A DNA stretch of 64,000 nt from NCBI GenBank assembly GCA_011800805.1, contig MPNW01000108.1:109504-173503 (forward strand). Reading direction: 5' to 3'. This document shows, one piece after another, positions 37,401 through 50,900 of the stretch (its first letter is position 1; the number at the start of each line of letters is the position of its first letter). This DNA comes from Hirudo medicinalis (Eukaryota > Annelida > Clitellata > Hirudinida > Hirudinidae). The notes beneath the pieces are model-generated. The model had not been told where the DNA came from. It saw only the letters and a list, made by a program, of their open reading frames with translations, and made no database searches. The translations under genes were made by a program, and so were the position numbers.

Positions 37401-38245
37401 TCTTTCTGACTCCTGTTTGGCGCACTTCGAAGGATAGGGTACGTTTATGCGACCCCTGACGTACTCCGAGACGTAGTGTTTAACCAAGCACTGAGCGTAT
37501 TCGTGATGCCAAGTGTATCCGTTGTCGATGAGGTGTTGCATGTTCTCCTCAAGTTCTGTCACCTGCTCTCTTGTCAGTCGGATTGGCTTCACCTCCAGCG
37601 TGTCAGCGAAATCTTTGCAGGCTCCAAAGAGACCATCTTGTTAATTAAAAATAAATACTTAATTGATTTTAAGTCTCTAAAATGCAATTTTGTTGATTGC
37701 TTTTTGAGTTGTAAGCTGTGATTTGAACAAATAACAAAAGTTCATGGAACTGTTACAATAATAGATAAATAAGGAAGCATTTATTTATAGATAAATTAAT
37801 TTATGCTCCACGAATTTGAATTTGCAAAAAAATCAAATCTAAATTCCAAATGTTACCATCACAAATGACAGTAAAGCAAGGAATGTCAAACCAACCATCT
37901 ACGCATATTTCATATTCCGAACAGACGTCTGCGCTGAACAGGCAGCCTAGAAACAAAATCGGTCGAGTTTAAGTGATTAAATTCGAGCGTTTGATTGAAA
38001 ATTTATTTTAAAATTTTTTAAATTTAAACGAACTTATTGCAAAGCATCGAGGATTTAAATGTAAAAGTTGTCGAGCGACTGCAAGGTAGACGACCAGTCG
38101 CGTTTGTTGCGATTAAAAAATAGAATTGAATTAAAAACTGACCCAAGTAGTTGCCTCTGAATGTGGCTTCTCCAGGTGCGACTTGGAAAAAAACAACAGA
38201 AATGCAAATCCAGACACCAACGAAGTCGAGGTGACTAAACCCCAT
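28055..38245 (-). CDS. PTPRN: IA-2/phogrin-type receptor protein tyrosine phosphatase (pseudophosphatase) of dense-core vesicles
   Basis: Eighteen exons join in frame to 762 residues: 38245-38143, 37946-37896, 37636-37184, 36833-36735, 36636-36555, 35994-35804, 35422-35379, 35049-34870, 34438-34205, 34048-33901, 33327-33254, 32077-32000, 31818-31699, 31339-31173, 30858-30805, 28975-28911, 28642-28569 and 28126-28055. In vertebrates this family sits in secretory-granule membranes and controls hormone granule supply. A signal peptide is followed by the RESP18-like head with conserved cysteines ([29 protein letters not shown]). The transmembrane helix is [19 protein letters not shown] (about residues 351-375). 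The cytoplasmic part has [55 protein letters not shown] and [15 protein letters not shown]. The P-loop is [10 protein letters not shown], with Asp replacing the catalytic-family Ala, as in vertebrate IA-2. The WPD loop is WSDHGVP. Both changes predict little phosphatase activity. The ectodomain is shorter than in vertebrates. The small exon 35422-35379 was placed by phase and splice sites and is the least certain. Confidence 0.92.
29137..30170 (+). mobile_element. Dead R2-like LINE fragment inside an IA-2 intron
   Basis: It lies antisense in the 1.8-kb intron between IA-2 exons 30858-30805 and 28975-28911. Plus-strand fragments in shifting frames show [53 protein letters not shown] and [14 protein letters not shown], followed directly by [15 protein letters not shown] and [20 protein letters not shown]. 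These belong to a reverse transcriptase often annotated as R2-type. The segment that should carry the catalytic YADD box between ANAYGSVP and KPAKSRSL is missing, so the copy has an internal deletion besides frameshifts. GC-richer DNA of unclear origin continues to about 30700. Confidence 0.75.
30880..31015. repeat. (ATC/GTC)n microsatellite
   Basis: Irregular CATCGT triplet tract just upstream, on the minus strand, of IA-2 exon 30858-30805. It lies in the intron that ends at that exon. Confidence 0.9.
32500..32575. repeat. Tandem repeat of AAGGATAATATT-type units
   Basis: TTAAGGATAATATT(G/T)AAGGAAATAT recurs about three times in an IA-2 intron. Confidence 0.7.
36355..36535. repeat. Minisatellite of GATGAATTATTAATT units
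   Basis: About eleven diverged copies of a 13-17 bp unit built on GAATTATTAATT, in an IA-2 intron between exons 36636-36555 and 35994-35804. Confidence 0.85.
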
Positions 38246-41200
38246 TATTTTCTAAACTTTGCCGGCAAATTTTCAGAAATAAATTTCCATTTGAAAGGCA
38301 AAATCTCTCCTCAAGTGAAACAGCTGTTTGTAAAGAGAAGGAAAGGCTCCGTTTAATTGCGCTTTCTGGTAGCGCCTCTCCAGCGCACGCGTCACTGGTC
38401 TCGTTGCTGCTTCAGGCATTGTGCGCCTGGCTTTAAATTTATTTTCAACATCCGATTCAATCAGTCCGGTTGAAATTATGTGATGTCGATGGTTGCTTGT
38501 TTCAGTCAAGCTCAATCTGAATGGCTTGATTGATTGCAGGGGATGTCATTTGTTGTCATTTCAGTAATTGAAGTGATTTTAAATTGATACAGGAAGATAG
38601 TTTAAAAGTCCCCATGTTTATTTTTTAGTAAAATGAATTTTTATAGAAAATGCTTTGTAAAAGAAAAGCATTCACTTAAATTAGGTTAATGTGGCTTTTT
38701 TCGTGAAAGAGGGTGAATGTGAATGATGACAATTGTTATTAATTGATCGGTTTTTGTAATTATGTAATCAAAAAAATTATCTGAGCTATTTTTCGAAGGT
38801 TTTCATTTCATTGGTGTTATCTTAAATTACCATTACGTTAATGATATGTGATAGGTAATATACAACTAACAATACAATAATTAATTAATTAAAACTTCAC
38901 TGATAATTATCTTCGACGAAAACATCATGGATGGAGTGAAAAAACAATGAAGAGAAACACAAACAAGCAGCCGTGCCTGGCCAATAAAAGGTGCCTACGT
39001 TGGTCTCCCTAGTTCAGCTGAAACTGGAGAAATCAATACTTCACCTGCTGCGTGGGTGGATGGAACGAGTTGGTCCTAAATGCTCAGTCATCTCCTAATG
39101 GAAAAGGAATCCTAGCGGACAGATAAGAGAATAGGTGGACCGCTGGTCACGTAAGCATATGTATAACGAGAAGTTGTTGAATTTGCGTGGGCTGACTCAG
39201 ACATCGACGAACAGAAGTCGGAGAATTTTTTGCTATTTATGGCTTGCCGTCGGCAAACAATTCTTCCAGGTCTAAATGTGATGACGATATCACCATTTTA
39301 GAATGTTTAAAAATGAAATAAACTAAACTCGTTTTCCTGTTGCTACAAATCAAATGCTTTAAGCAAACTCTATTATTAGTAATATTTAGTTGCTTGGCTG
39401 TAGTTTTACAACGTTTAAATACAAATAATTATTCTAACTAATCTTTTAATCTAAGGGATCATCGTTTTAATCGAAGTAAATATTTAACCTTCGGTAAGAA
39501 AAATGAATTGTATTATGCGAAAAATACGTTGCATAATAATTCATCGACATCAAAATGATTTGAACAAATTCATAACCGACAATTAGTGTTTAACACAATT
39601 TCCTAAGAAAATTAAGGGCAATCAATCCATACAAGTTCTCTTTGATAATGTACAAGAGAGCCTTCAACTATTTCACGATCTTGAGATATTTGAAAGTTTT
39701 GTTGTTAAAGAAGATGAAAGTAGTTTATAAAACCAAATTGGTTAATAGGTTCAGGGGATTATAAATAACATTAAATGAGTGCAATAACAAATGCGTTTAT
39801 TTTAATAAGAGATCTATCGCTTTAGAAGCTCGAGCATCCGAATGTTAATACGATTTGTTTGTGCCTGAAAATAGGTTGATTTTCGATCACGTTGCTGTTA
39901 CTGCGTGGTTATGCAGAATGTAGTGGGACTACTGACAGGGTCACGTCCGATGTTTTAGAGATATATTTTTAATGACATTTGTTGCGTTTTCTATAAATCG
40001 TTTGAATATTTGAGATAAAAAAGAAGCCTTCCGCTTATAGGTCAGTTTAATGATGTTTACTATTATGGCGTGTCTTCGTCGACAAATTGGATTGCTTGGT
40101 ATAAAATAAGTTTAATTATTAATGTAATTAAAGTAATGCTTAATTGGAAAGAGTTAATGAGAACATTATAAAAAAAAAGGAAGGTTGCTGAGTGCTTGTG
40201 GGCTTCCATCAAAGAACTTCGATGTTAGAATATTATTTTGTCACTGGTCTTGGTATGGCTTTAAGCTTGATTGAAAAACTAAAGGATTATGTAAACAATA
40301 TCTAAAAGGTATATATCTTTTCATGGTCTCAGGCATTGGCAATGAAATCACATCTCCTTCACTTTATTGTATTTAATATTCAATAAAATGGGTACTGATG
40401 ATATTTCTAATTTAATATTAAAGGCTTCATCCTATTAAAGTGGAGAAATAACACAACATAATGATGCATATTGAATTTATTGAATGTCATTCAGATTTTA
40501 ATTTGTACATTATTTTATGTTATACTTTGTTTGGACTGATTAATAATCAGTGACTATTTTTTTACAAAATTCCTATTAAGGCTTAGTGAATGTGTCACAT
40601 TGCCAGGACATATCATTTTATTTGTAATGTTGAACATATTCTCTTGAATTGTCTTTGACAAAATCTGAATTCCTTGTTCTATACATTATGCCATAAATAA
40701 GTGATATTTAAAACATATTATCAAAATTGTTGTCTATAATCATTCAATTAATTGCAAAGTGGATTCACATTTTAAGCATTGGAGATGTTTAAAATCAGAT
40801 CAAGACTTGCTGCTCAAATGAATTGAGAATTCAGAGGACTTAAATAAATTATTGCTCTCTAAAAGACCTCCTTTTGATTAACTCCTTTTGCTAAATTATA
40901 AGTTCTCCAAGAAATAAATCCACAACATAAGATTTAGTTTAATTATGTAATGGAATGGTCGTTATGATATGCATATAAAATTATGTGTAATCTTTTATTA
41001 TATTTTTACTGAGCTTGTGCTTAATCAAGTATTTGTGGATTTTAAAATCTATTTTTGTATTTGGCGAGACATGTTGTTGAGGTCATCAATTGTTGGCAAA
41101 ATGAATGTTCCAAGAATGTCCCAATCTTTTGAATTGTTGATCACAAAGCTGCAAACTTTTATGTGCAAGTACAGCTGAAGAAAACTTTTTCTAAATGTAT

Positions 41201-41960
41201 TTTATTTGTCTGTGTATCATTAAATATAATCATGAGATTATGTTCTTAATTATGCATGTAAAGCATGTCAAGCATAGTGTTATTTCCTCTTCATTGTTGA
41301 CAAACAATTTCTCTAATGTTGTGTTTCTATTTGAATTGATTCGAGTGAAGGTGAATAAAAAGCATTAAATGTTTAGTGAGATAAGTCACAATTCCAGAAT
41401 CTGGTCACCTGTTCGGTAGGACTTTATTTATTAGATAACAGTGTAAAAAATAAAGATGAGAGTGTAAAGTAAAAGAGGTGTTTTCATGTAAATGATGGTA
41501 TCGTGCGTGCACGGCAAAGCCGTCAGATTACAATGCAGCATTACTATTATTGTTAAGGCACGTGCATGTGTAAACATGTAAACAATTCTGAGAATGAAGT
41601 GACCCTTCGGTGATCTTAAATTGTTTACTATGTTTCTTTTAATCGTGGGAAGGCAGCATCCTCATAAATAGACATGTTTTGGTCGATGTTTTCTTTTCTA
41701 ATTGTTATTTATAACAATCTTTATTCAATGGATTTATTCTCATGATAAAAACTATCGAAAGAATTAAAATATGCGTGAAAGCCGGCCATCAATCACCTAG
41801 TAGCACTTTGCACTGGTATGTTTATTTTCAACACTTCAGATGGCTTGGAGGGAAGGTGCCAATGTTCCAGGTGAACATACTCATCGTTAAAGACATCAAT
41901 AAAGAATATTTTCACCAATATTTCACCACCAATAAAGCCAATCTCTGCCAACTTTTACTG
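38246..41960. other. Intergenic region between divergent IA-2 and receptor kinase genes
   Basis: A 3.7-kb spacer with promoters of both neighbours somewhere inside. A minus-strand open frame at 38515-38273 immediately upstream of the IA-2 start is probably 5'UTR. No other coding or repeat structure was recognised; composition is uniformly AT-rich. Confidence 0.45.
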
Positions 41961-44900
41961 ATGAAGAATTCTGCTTGGGAACAGAAACGTTTCAGGATGC
42001 TGGTCATTCCTCTCCTCCTCTCGACGATTGCTTTTAATCTTGGTTGCTGTGCATCCACTCCATCGAAAAGGTGCTTAGAAAAAGTACCTGGTCAGTTGCT
42101 TTCATTGATTTTCATTGTAGAATAACAATAAAAATAATCAATCACATGCAGTCTTTGTAGATGTGGAAACGTATCTTTGGTGCAAATGTAATTTTGTGGA
42201 TTGGACGCATCAGCAGCTCCAATGAAATGATGCACATTGAGATATGAAAAGCTGTAGAACCTTAGAGGTGCTTCACTCAAAAGTTGAAATAGTGAATAAA
42301 TATGTCATTAATGTTTGACAACATGTATTTGCCATGATGATTGATGTCTGTTACTTGTGTAAATATTATTACTATTCTTTTTATTATCATCATCATTATT
42401 AATATTGTGTTATTATTATTATTTCTATAATTATTACTATAATTAATGATGGATGGAGTATCAGTCTAGAATTATTTGTGTCTCTGCTTAAAAATAATGA
42501 ATTCGTTGATATTGTGAAATCTTTGCTTTCTTTCCACAATTAAGCATAATTATTGACCTTTTTTTTACTTAGAAATTTTTTCTGAGCAGCTGCTTTAAGC
42601 AATTTGACTTCATGTTTATACTGAAGTGCAGCTAATCTAATTCATGAGGAAATTCTGAGCAACAGGAGTTGATGAAAGTTTAAATGACATTAAAACCTGA
42701 AATTGAATTAGGTTATCACTTTCTTATAAATTTTGTAGAACCATTTGTTTTCATCCTTAATTTTAATAGCCATATTCTTGAGATGCTGAAAACAATTTTT
42801 CTTAATTAATCAGAAATAAAAACTTTGTAACGAATTTGGAGGTTGAATTGGTTCAACTTGGTAGGCCATCAAATTTATTTTGACATGTTTGTAGCTTACA
42901 TTAATGCATTGCGAATTGTAATGTTCTTGATGAATGATGAAAATATCATCCAGAGTTTGCAAAAAATAAAGAATGCATTGGCAAGTCTGTGCTAGAAGCT
43001 TGTTATGATTCAATAAATTATGTACAGCCTCATATAGGAACAGTTTACACAGCAGAGCTTATTTGTGACCCATGCATTTCATTGTTTCTTTTATGTTGAG
43101 AGAAGATTATGTTCTTTTATATCTTCAAGTGGTCTAATTTTTTTTCAGCTGCCTTCATCAGGAATAGCCTTATTTGGGGACTTTGAATCACTTGGCGAAA
43201 AGTGTCTGATAACTTGTTCTGAGTGTCTTTAATTTTTCATAAGTTTTTATTGTAAAACCAGGAATGTTCTTGAATTTTTCATCTCCATCTCAAACAATTT
43301 CAACTTAGCAAGTTTGTGATGAGAAGAATGTTTTCAATAAAATCGCCAGTGGTATAATAGACGTAGACCGGATATCCGGTTGGATAAATCCAGAATCTGG
43401 TAGTACATTATTAGACGAAAATAAATTTTTTTTAGTTTAGACAAATCTCTTTGTTTTTTTTTCAGTGTGAGTATCAAGACATCTCTCTGAGTTTACTTTT
43501 AAATTCATCTAAGTTAAGTTCTCTTCTAAGTTCATATTTCACGAGGAAAAACGATCACTTCTTATTCAAGGAAGCCTTTAAGGCCTTGAAAATAACCCAT
43601 TGACATGGTAGTGCCAAACTTTATGTCTAGCTTTCCACTTCTGAGTGAGTGGGCTGGCATTACTTGGCACCACCATGAAGCAGTGTTGCAAGTGAAAGAC
43701 TTTTCAGTATTGGATAGGTACTTTGCTGGAGATGTACTCTCTTGTGACAGGAGTCCNNNNNNNNNNNNNNNNNNNNNNNNNNNNNNNNNNNNNNNNNNNN
43801 NNNNNNNNNNNNNNNNNNNNNNNNNNNNNNNNNNNNNNNNNNNNNNNNNNNNNNNNNNNNNNNNNNNNNNNNNNNNNNNNNNNNNNNNNNNNNNNNNNNN
43901 NNNNNNNNNNNNNNNNNNNNNNNNNNNNNNNNNNNNNNNNNNNNNNNNNNNNNNNNNNNNNNNNNNNNNNNNNNNNNNNNNNNNNNNNNNNNNNNNNNNN
44001 NNNNNNNNNNNNNNNNNNNNNNNNNNNNNNNNNNNNNNNNNNNNNNNNNNNNNNNNNNNNNNNNNNNNNNNNNNNNNNNNNNNNNNNNNNNNNNNNNNNN
44101 NNNNNNNNNNNNNNNNNNNNNNNNNNNNNNNNNNNNNNNNNNNNNNNNNNNNNNNNNNNNNNNNNNNNNNNNNNNNNNNNNNNNNNNNNNNNNNNNNNNN
44201 NNNNNNNNNNNNNNNNNNNNNNNNNNNNNNNNNNNNNNNNNNNNNNNNNNNNNNNNNNNNNNNNNNNNNNNNNNNNNNNNNNNNNNNNNNNNNNNNNNNN
44301 NNNNNNNNNNNNNNNNNNNNNNNNNNNNNNNNNNNNNNNNNNNNNNNNNNNNNNNNNNNNNNNNNNNNNNNNNNNNNNNNNNNNNNNNNNNNNNNNNNNN
44401 NNNNNGAAGCAGTGTTGCAAGTGAAAGACTTTTCAGTATTGGATAGGTACTTTGCTGGAGATGTACTCTCTTGTGACAGGAGTCCATTGCTGCCCGAGGG
44501 AGTCGAGCAACTCTTACTTCTTAAAATAAATAAATGCTCTTACTTAATTTTATTATGTATTATTTATGTGTGACTCGTGACTTGAGGCACAATATCTTTT
44601 TATAAATGCATAGTTTTTTTAAATTTATTTTTATTAATAAAATTTAAATATGAACAATCTCTAAGCTTCTTTGATTTTTTAAAAATAAATATTTCTAACC
44701 ACTTGGACCGTTGAATCCATTATCCGGATCCGGTAAACTATCCGGAAATATCTGATATCCCAGTAAAATTTGTCCGTTGCTTGCCTAACGTATTGCAATA
44801 TATTGCTAAATTGCATCATTCGGTATTTCCTTGTTGTCGAATTGGCCGATCGAAATTATTCTAACCTTAAACATTTCTAATTTAATTGGTGGAAATTTCA

Positions 44901-47900
44901 TTTAATTAATAATGGCTGGCCTTGATTTCACCGAGAAATGAAAAGGTTTTCGAACTGCTGCTATTGTTTCTTAATCTGAGTCTTTATTCAAGGTATTAAG
45001 TGTTGTTTACCTCAGTCTGCATGGATTCAGAGTTTGTCTAACTCACCTTTGCCTCCTAACCTCCCATGGACCGATATGTGCTACGTGATGTGCTGCTCCT
45101 TTGTGATGTTCGATTCGTAAACACCGGGCGATGAAAGCTGTCATCAATCATACATCCATCACATGTTCAACAACCACATTCCACTAAAAACAGTTTTTGT
45201 GGTTAACAGTGGTTACAATTTGATATTGAGATAACCATCTGATAATTAATTTTATTGCTTTGTTTATTTGTCTACTTTTTGAAGATGTGTTGCCTTCTGG
45301 GGATGAATTTGGATAAGACATTTAAAGTGTGAAAGGCTCAAATGCTCTATTGCTTCAGAAAAATTAGTCTGACTAGACATGTTTCAGCTGTGCAAGTACT
45401 CTAGCAGGAGCGTATCTACTTTCAGCAGTTACAAACCACACTTGAACAAATGGATAATGTCATGTTCGTGACTGTCTTGCTTCATGCTCCCGATCACTTA
45501 TTTGGTTTGTTCACTGGTGATGATGGTGATGATCATCACCATCATTAACCCAATGATACCGAGAATGCATTAGTAAATTGCATGTAAATGATCTGGTTGA
45601 CTGTTGAATGTATCTTACGTGAGTAGAGCAAGCACACAGCATTTCAACTCATGTTTTGTGGTAAATAGTTCAAGTTTGCTCTATTTGCTCATTATGGATT
45701 AGTCATCAGACAGTGAAAGCAAAATGTCTGTTACATTAATCACCATGTTTTCATCATCTCTTGTACTCTTCACTCATCCATATTTTGAAGTTGGGTGAAG
45801 CATCTATGGTCTTTTAATGCATTGAATAAGTTTGTGATTTACTGGTGTAACCATCTCCTGTCATGATATAAATATTGTGGGCACAATTCCACAACGAATC
45901 GTGTGATGATGCGCACAACCGTTCGTTAACTTGCAGAAAGTTCCTACAAGCACATATTTTACGTGGACCAAAACACCACCAGCATCAACATCGAGGTCAG
46001 TTTGAGACCCTCACATCAGATTCTCAGTAGAATTGTAAGGATCATCATCAGGGAAGTCCTATCCTATGAAAATGTCTCCTTCACCAATACTTCAGAAAAT
46101 ATAAACAAGTACACCTTTTGCAGTATGCCTGGGTATGAGATATTTTATATACTTGTGATGAAATTATGTGGTCCTAATTGTGACTGTAATTCTTTGCAGC
46201 TTCATTGCACCCATTAATTCCATGATTAATGTAGAATCCTGGGTTCCTGTTCTGTTCAACTTACAAGATCTTGATGATCACTCCAATGTGGTGAGCGTTG
46301 GACCACTGGGTGCACTAGGAAGGTAAAGATCTCTCGTGAAAACCAAGCTGGACATAAATTGCTCTTACAAGGACTTGTTTTTTCAGGTTTGGATGGTATG
46401 TCCCCACATATCTAATGGATGAAATGTGGCAAAATCATTCGGTTAATCTGCGATGCGGTCAGTCCTTGAGGCAATCAGACATCGGCATGTTTGCATCAGA
46501 GAAAGTGTATCAGGAGCTGAAGAATTTGATTGACTCGGATAGAAGCAAAAATACCTTTCCCTCGCACTGTGGAAATAATTCTACCTGCAGGGAAGTTTAT
46601 CACTCTTCAGAAAAGTGTGCTAGTCAGCCTGGATCTTGTCCCATTTTGGTCTCGTCTCATTTCCGTGAGTAATGATCTGTGTATCTGTATATTCCGGCCA
46701 ATAAGATGATAATTCTCTTGAGTTCCTTTGTATTAAGCCGGTTTATGAAGAACACAATGGAGCCTATATTTTTATTTTTGTCTTCATTTATGACTGTGTG
46801 GAACATGCATGGATCAATTTTTCAGGTATTTATGGGGAATGCTTGATTCATTTCATAAAAAGTTCCAATTTGGAGATGACAGTGTTTTGGATAGGAGATG
46901 GTGTTTATGATTATGTCCTAAACAAGACCAAAGAGAAAACACCAGTCATGTACTTTGGTTGGAACTTGGATGTTCTCTCTGTTAATGATTCTTTTTCTCC
47001 TGTCCACCTGTCTCCTCTTTACCAGCTAACCACCAATGGGGTGGTAAGTAATTGTGACTGGCAGGTTCGTCCCATACACAAAATGGTCTGGAACAAGCTG
47101 AGGTTGCATGACATGATCATCCTTTGCTTTTCCTTTATTTTATTGTTGAAAAATTCTTGCAGAGTTTATGCCCCAGAAGTTCACCAGATGCTGACCAACA
47201 TGGGACTCAGCAATTCCCAAATCATGGATATGGTCAGATGGTACCAACATCTACATAGTAACGAACCTGGTAAAGAGGAAGACAAGATTCTAGAGGAAGT
47301 GGCCTGTCAATGGGTGAGAAAGAATGATAATTTATGGAAGAAATGGCTCCCTCCGAAGGGCAACAAGACCCCCATTTACATAGGAGGACTCTTCTCATGC
47401 ACTGGCAAAGCCATGAGGGACTTTAGCACAGTCATTGGTTTGTGCCGCAAATGTTGAGTTGCTAAGCATTTGATTCACTAAATTCGTTTTACTGTTTCAG
47501 CTGCCGAACTTGCTGCAGAGTACATCAACAACGACCCGAACATCCTCCCCAATCACTCCATCCAAGTGCTGGTGGCAGACACTGCCTCAGTTCCCAGGCG
47601 AAAGGTCAACAGCATAACTGCTTACATGACCAACAAGACACACAGAGTCCTGGGACTGCTAGGTGAGCACTTCAGATTTGACATATTTGTGTTTTTATTT
47701 TATATTTACATAAACAATTTTTCTCAGATACTTCTGTCCCTTCAAATTTTGAGGACTTGGTTGGCAGCATGTCCACAGTGTATTCAATTCCCCTGATTGC
47801 TCACAATTCAAAGTCATTTGCTCTGAGTCAAAGAAAGTTATATCCTTACTTCTTCAGGATCAACTCCATTTTTATGGACAAAGCGTGAGACGTGATGATT

Positions 47901-50900
47901 TCGTTATTATGACATCATTGCATCTTTTTATTGCTTTGGAATTATATCTACCTTTTGGTCCCTTGTGGTGGTTTTGACTTTTGTCTTTTTATGTCTCGTT
48001 TCAGGTTCGCTTTGCTCGAGATGTTTGAGATGTTCAACTGGAAAAGAGTGGGACTTTTTATTGAAGACTCATCCAATCTTGAAGGTTACCACAACTTCTT
48101 CAAAGAGTTTCTGGGATCGAGAAACATCAACGTCGCCTTCGATTCCAAAGTTCCGAGCATCGTCGACTTGAAGACCCTCTCCGATGTGAGCATCTTTGGA
48201 TTTTATGAATAGTTATTGTTATCTTACGAACAATTATTGTTATTTTACTTATTTAGTAATTTTATGTCATATTTTAAGAGTTTGGATCAATTGAAAAAGA
48301 AGCGGGTTAACATTGTGGTTGTGGCCCTCGAAGCTCGAAATATGTTGGCATTTCTGTGTCAAATATATGATAAGGTTGGTATTTTCCATCTTCCATTCAA
48401 TTTCAATTAAATGGAATGTTGTGATCTTGCGCTTCTGGCTCAAATAGGGAGCTGTTTGCTAAAATATTTATCAGTTGCTTAGATTTAGATGCATCATTGT
48501 TAAATGCTAAAGGCTTTGTTGCCAAATAATAGAGAAGAATTTTTATTGGGTTTTAATGTTTTTAATGTTTTGTTGTGCTACAGAACAATTTCAGGATAAG
48601 ATTTCTCTTTAATGAGGTTGTGTCGGTACATTGATAGAACATGATAAATAGATTGCATGGTCTTCATTTTGTCCACATCCTATCAACTTTAAAGTGTTGA
48701 CATTTTGGAAAATAATTTTCTAATGGGGTTTAGTTTGTCTTGGAATCCTTTTCACAACCAACTGGATTAAAGTATTGAGTCAGCCTGCTTGATAATTGTG
48801 ATTATTTATTAATGACTTTATGTTAATTTGCCAGCTTCGTGAAAATTCAAATTCGTACGTCATAAATCTAGAGGTACTTAAATGACCTTAATTTTTCTAT
48901 TTATTTTAATTGGTTCTCCAATCACTTCCAGAAAATGGCAAGTAGCAACAATTATTCGTGGTTCTTCATGACCTTGACGACACTGGTGGACAAGTGGTGG
49001 AATGTCAACAACAGCCAGTACTACCATCTGAGAACCACTGATTGCACTCAAAGCAAGATCACTGAAGCCCTGCAGAGCCACTTTGTCTTCAACAATGCTC
49101 AGTTGGACTCTGCTAACAACATCATCATTGGAAACAACTCCTCCACGGAGATCATGGACACCATTACTCGTCGCTTGAAGAAAATGGTAAGTTAGCCTGT
49201 TGTTCACAATTATTGTTGTTAGTTTTGTTTTGTCTTGTTGTTGTTAAGATTTCCAAGAATAATTACAAGTCATAATGAGTTGCCTGCTGAAATGTAAAAC
49301 TAAGCGATTATTAATTGTCAAATGCTGACATAGTTGGGGAGATTCTGTGGCACATATTATGAACTTAAAATCTGATTATAAACTGAAATTAATGCTTTAG
49401 CCCGTAATAGTAATAAAATGTTTTAATACTTTTGTAGACTTTTTACAGATAGTTAAGAATAAATGGTATCATTACAAAATTGCACTATTTTACAATCATA
49501 GATGTATGATCTGATGTTTGTAACATGCTCTCTACTTCAATGTCTTTAGATAATTAACAGTATAAATAAAATATAACCAAAAAATATTGATGTAATCAAT
49601 TGATTAATTTCAAATTGAAAGTTTTGTTGCTTAACTTCCTAGGGAAAGGGTGGTTTGTATCCTGTCTCATCAGAGGCATTTGATGCCATCCTGGTATATG
49701 GCAGGGCCTTCCATCAAATGCTCCATGAAAACTCATCAGCTCTTGCTTACTTCCATGAGGAAAACACCCTCAGGTATGTTTGAACTTGTGTTATTGATTT
49801 TGTTGTGCTCGAGAAAAAATATTCCAGATGAAGTAAATTATCATCCAAATCATTATTATTATTATTATCATTTGTGCTTAGTTGTTTTATAACCATCCAA
49901 TTTATTGTAAAATCAATTTAAATGATTATAATTCTAAATCTGTATTTGATAAAGAACATTTGAAGTTCCAAGGATTTAGAATTTATGAACTGTTTAAGCA
50001 TTTGAGTAGACAATATTTTGTAGTTCATTTACATAGTGCCACATTTATATAGCACCAGAGCATCTACACAGAACTCCTTCCCAAGGGCGTTTGTGGCAGT
50101 TGCAAACAAGTCACTTTATGACTGCTGACATTACTGCCATAAGCAGGAATGCAATCCTCTGAATTAAAAAACCCTCTTGCACACCAAGTTTCTAAAACAG
50201 CAATTGTTTGTACATGCTATTTTGATCAAATTTTAAGTATAAAAATTGCTTTGGTAGTTTGGACTTATAGAATGCTTAGTTGATTTTTTAACCAAAAGGT
50301 TAAGGCTCAATGAGTATTTCTTTAGAATGATGTACTTAGGATAAGAAGGCTTCAAATCTAAAAATCAGCAGAAATGAAATCAGACAAATGGAAATCCCAA
50401 AAGGGACAGTAGTTTTGGTGAAGTGATTGAAAACTTAGTTTGGTAAAACAGAAGGAGTCATGTGACAAAACAAATGTGGAATGGTCTGGAATAAGCCTTC
50501 AGAATGTATGAGTGAGTAGGGAGATATAAGTCTGTAAGCGGAGATTGGAGACGAATGATATTTGTTGCTGGACTTCCAATTGAATAGTTTTGTGTTGGAT
50601 CCGAATACTTGCTCAGCAGAGGTTCTTTGAAACATTTCATCTTGAACGTCAGATTTGCTTAACACCAGGCACAAAACGAGTCAGGAGGCATTGAATATTT
50701 TATGGATTCTTAACTTGCCCATTTTTATTATCATTCGTGACCATTCGTAGTTACAAAGATTGATATCAGTTATTGGAACATTTTAAATTGTCAAAATGCA
50801 ATTTGTCTCTAACAGGAGGTTTGTGCAGATAGTGGAATCACTCCATTTTGATGGTCTGACGGGTCCCATAAAGTTCAAGGGAGCAGATAGAAGTGGTATC

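Larger units (their letters stand above)
43350..44573 (+). mobile_element. hAT transposon remnant in receptor-kinase intron 1
   Basis: Plus-strand sequence encodes the C-terminal dimerisation end of a hAT transposase: [14 protein letters not shown] on the left of the gap and [20 protein letters not shown] across and right of it, ending in TGA at 44571-44573. The flanks near 43360 and 44705-44755 carry CCGGATATCCGG and TCCGGATCCGG motifs and a CAGTGGTATAATAG end-like sequence at 43350. A matching right terminus was not found, so the element limits are approximate and it is probably degraded. Confidence 0.65.

Noticed and set aside
43350..44760. Paired terminal inverted repeats for the second hAT element
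   Set aside because: The left CAGTGGTATAATAG has no convincing inverted partner on the right, so the ends are not claimed.
46801..47102. Internal GTAAGT at 47044 as a splice donor in receptor exon 5
   Set aside because: Reading through gives [16 protein letters not shown], a conserved part of the OpuAC-like domain, so the exon continues to 47102.
50340..50700. Possible LINE 3' fragment in a receptor intron
   Set aside because: A faint resemblance to RT C-termini on the minus strand was too weak to support a call.
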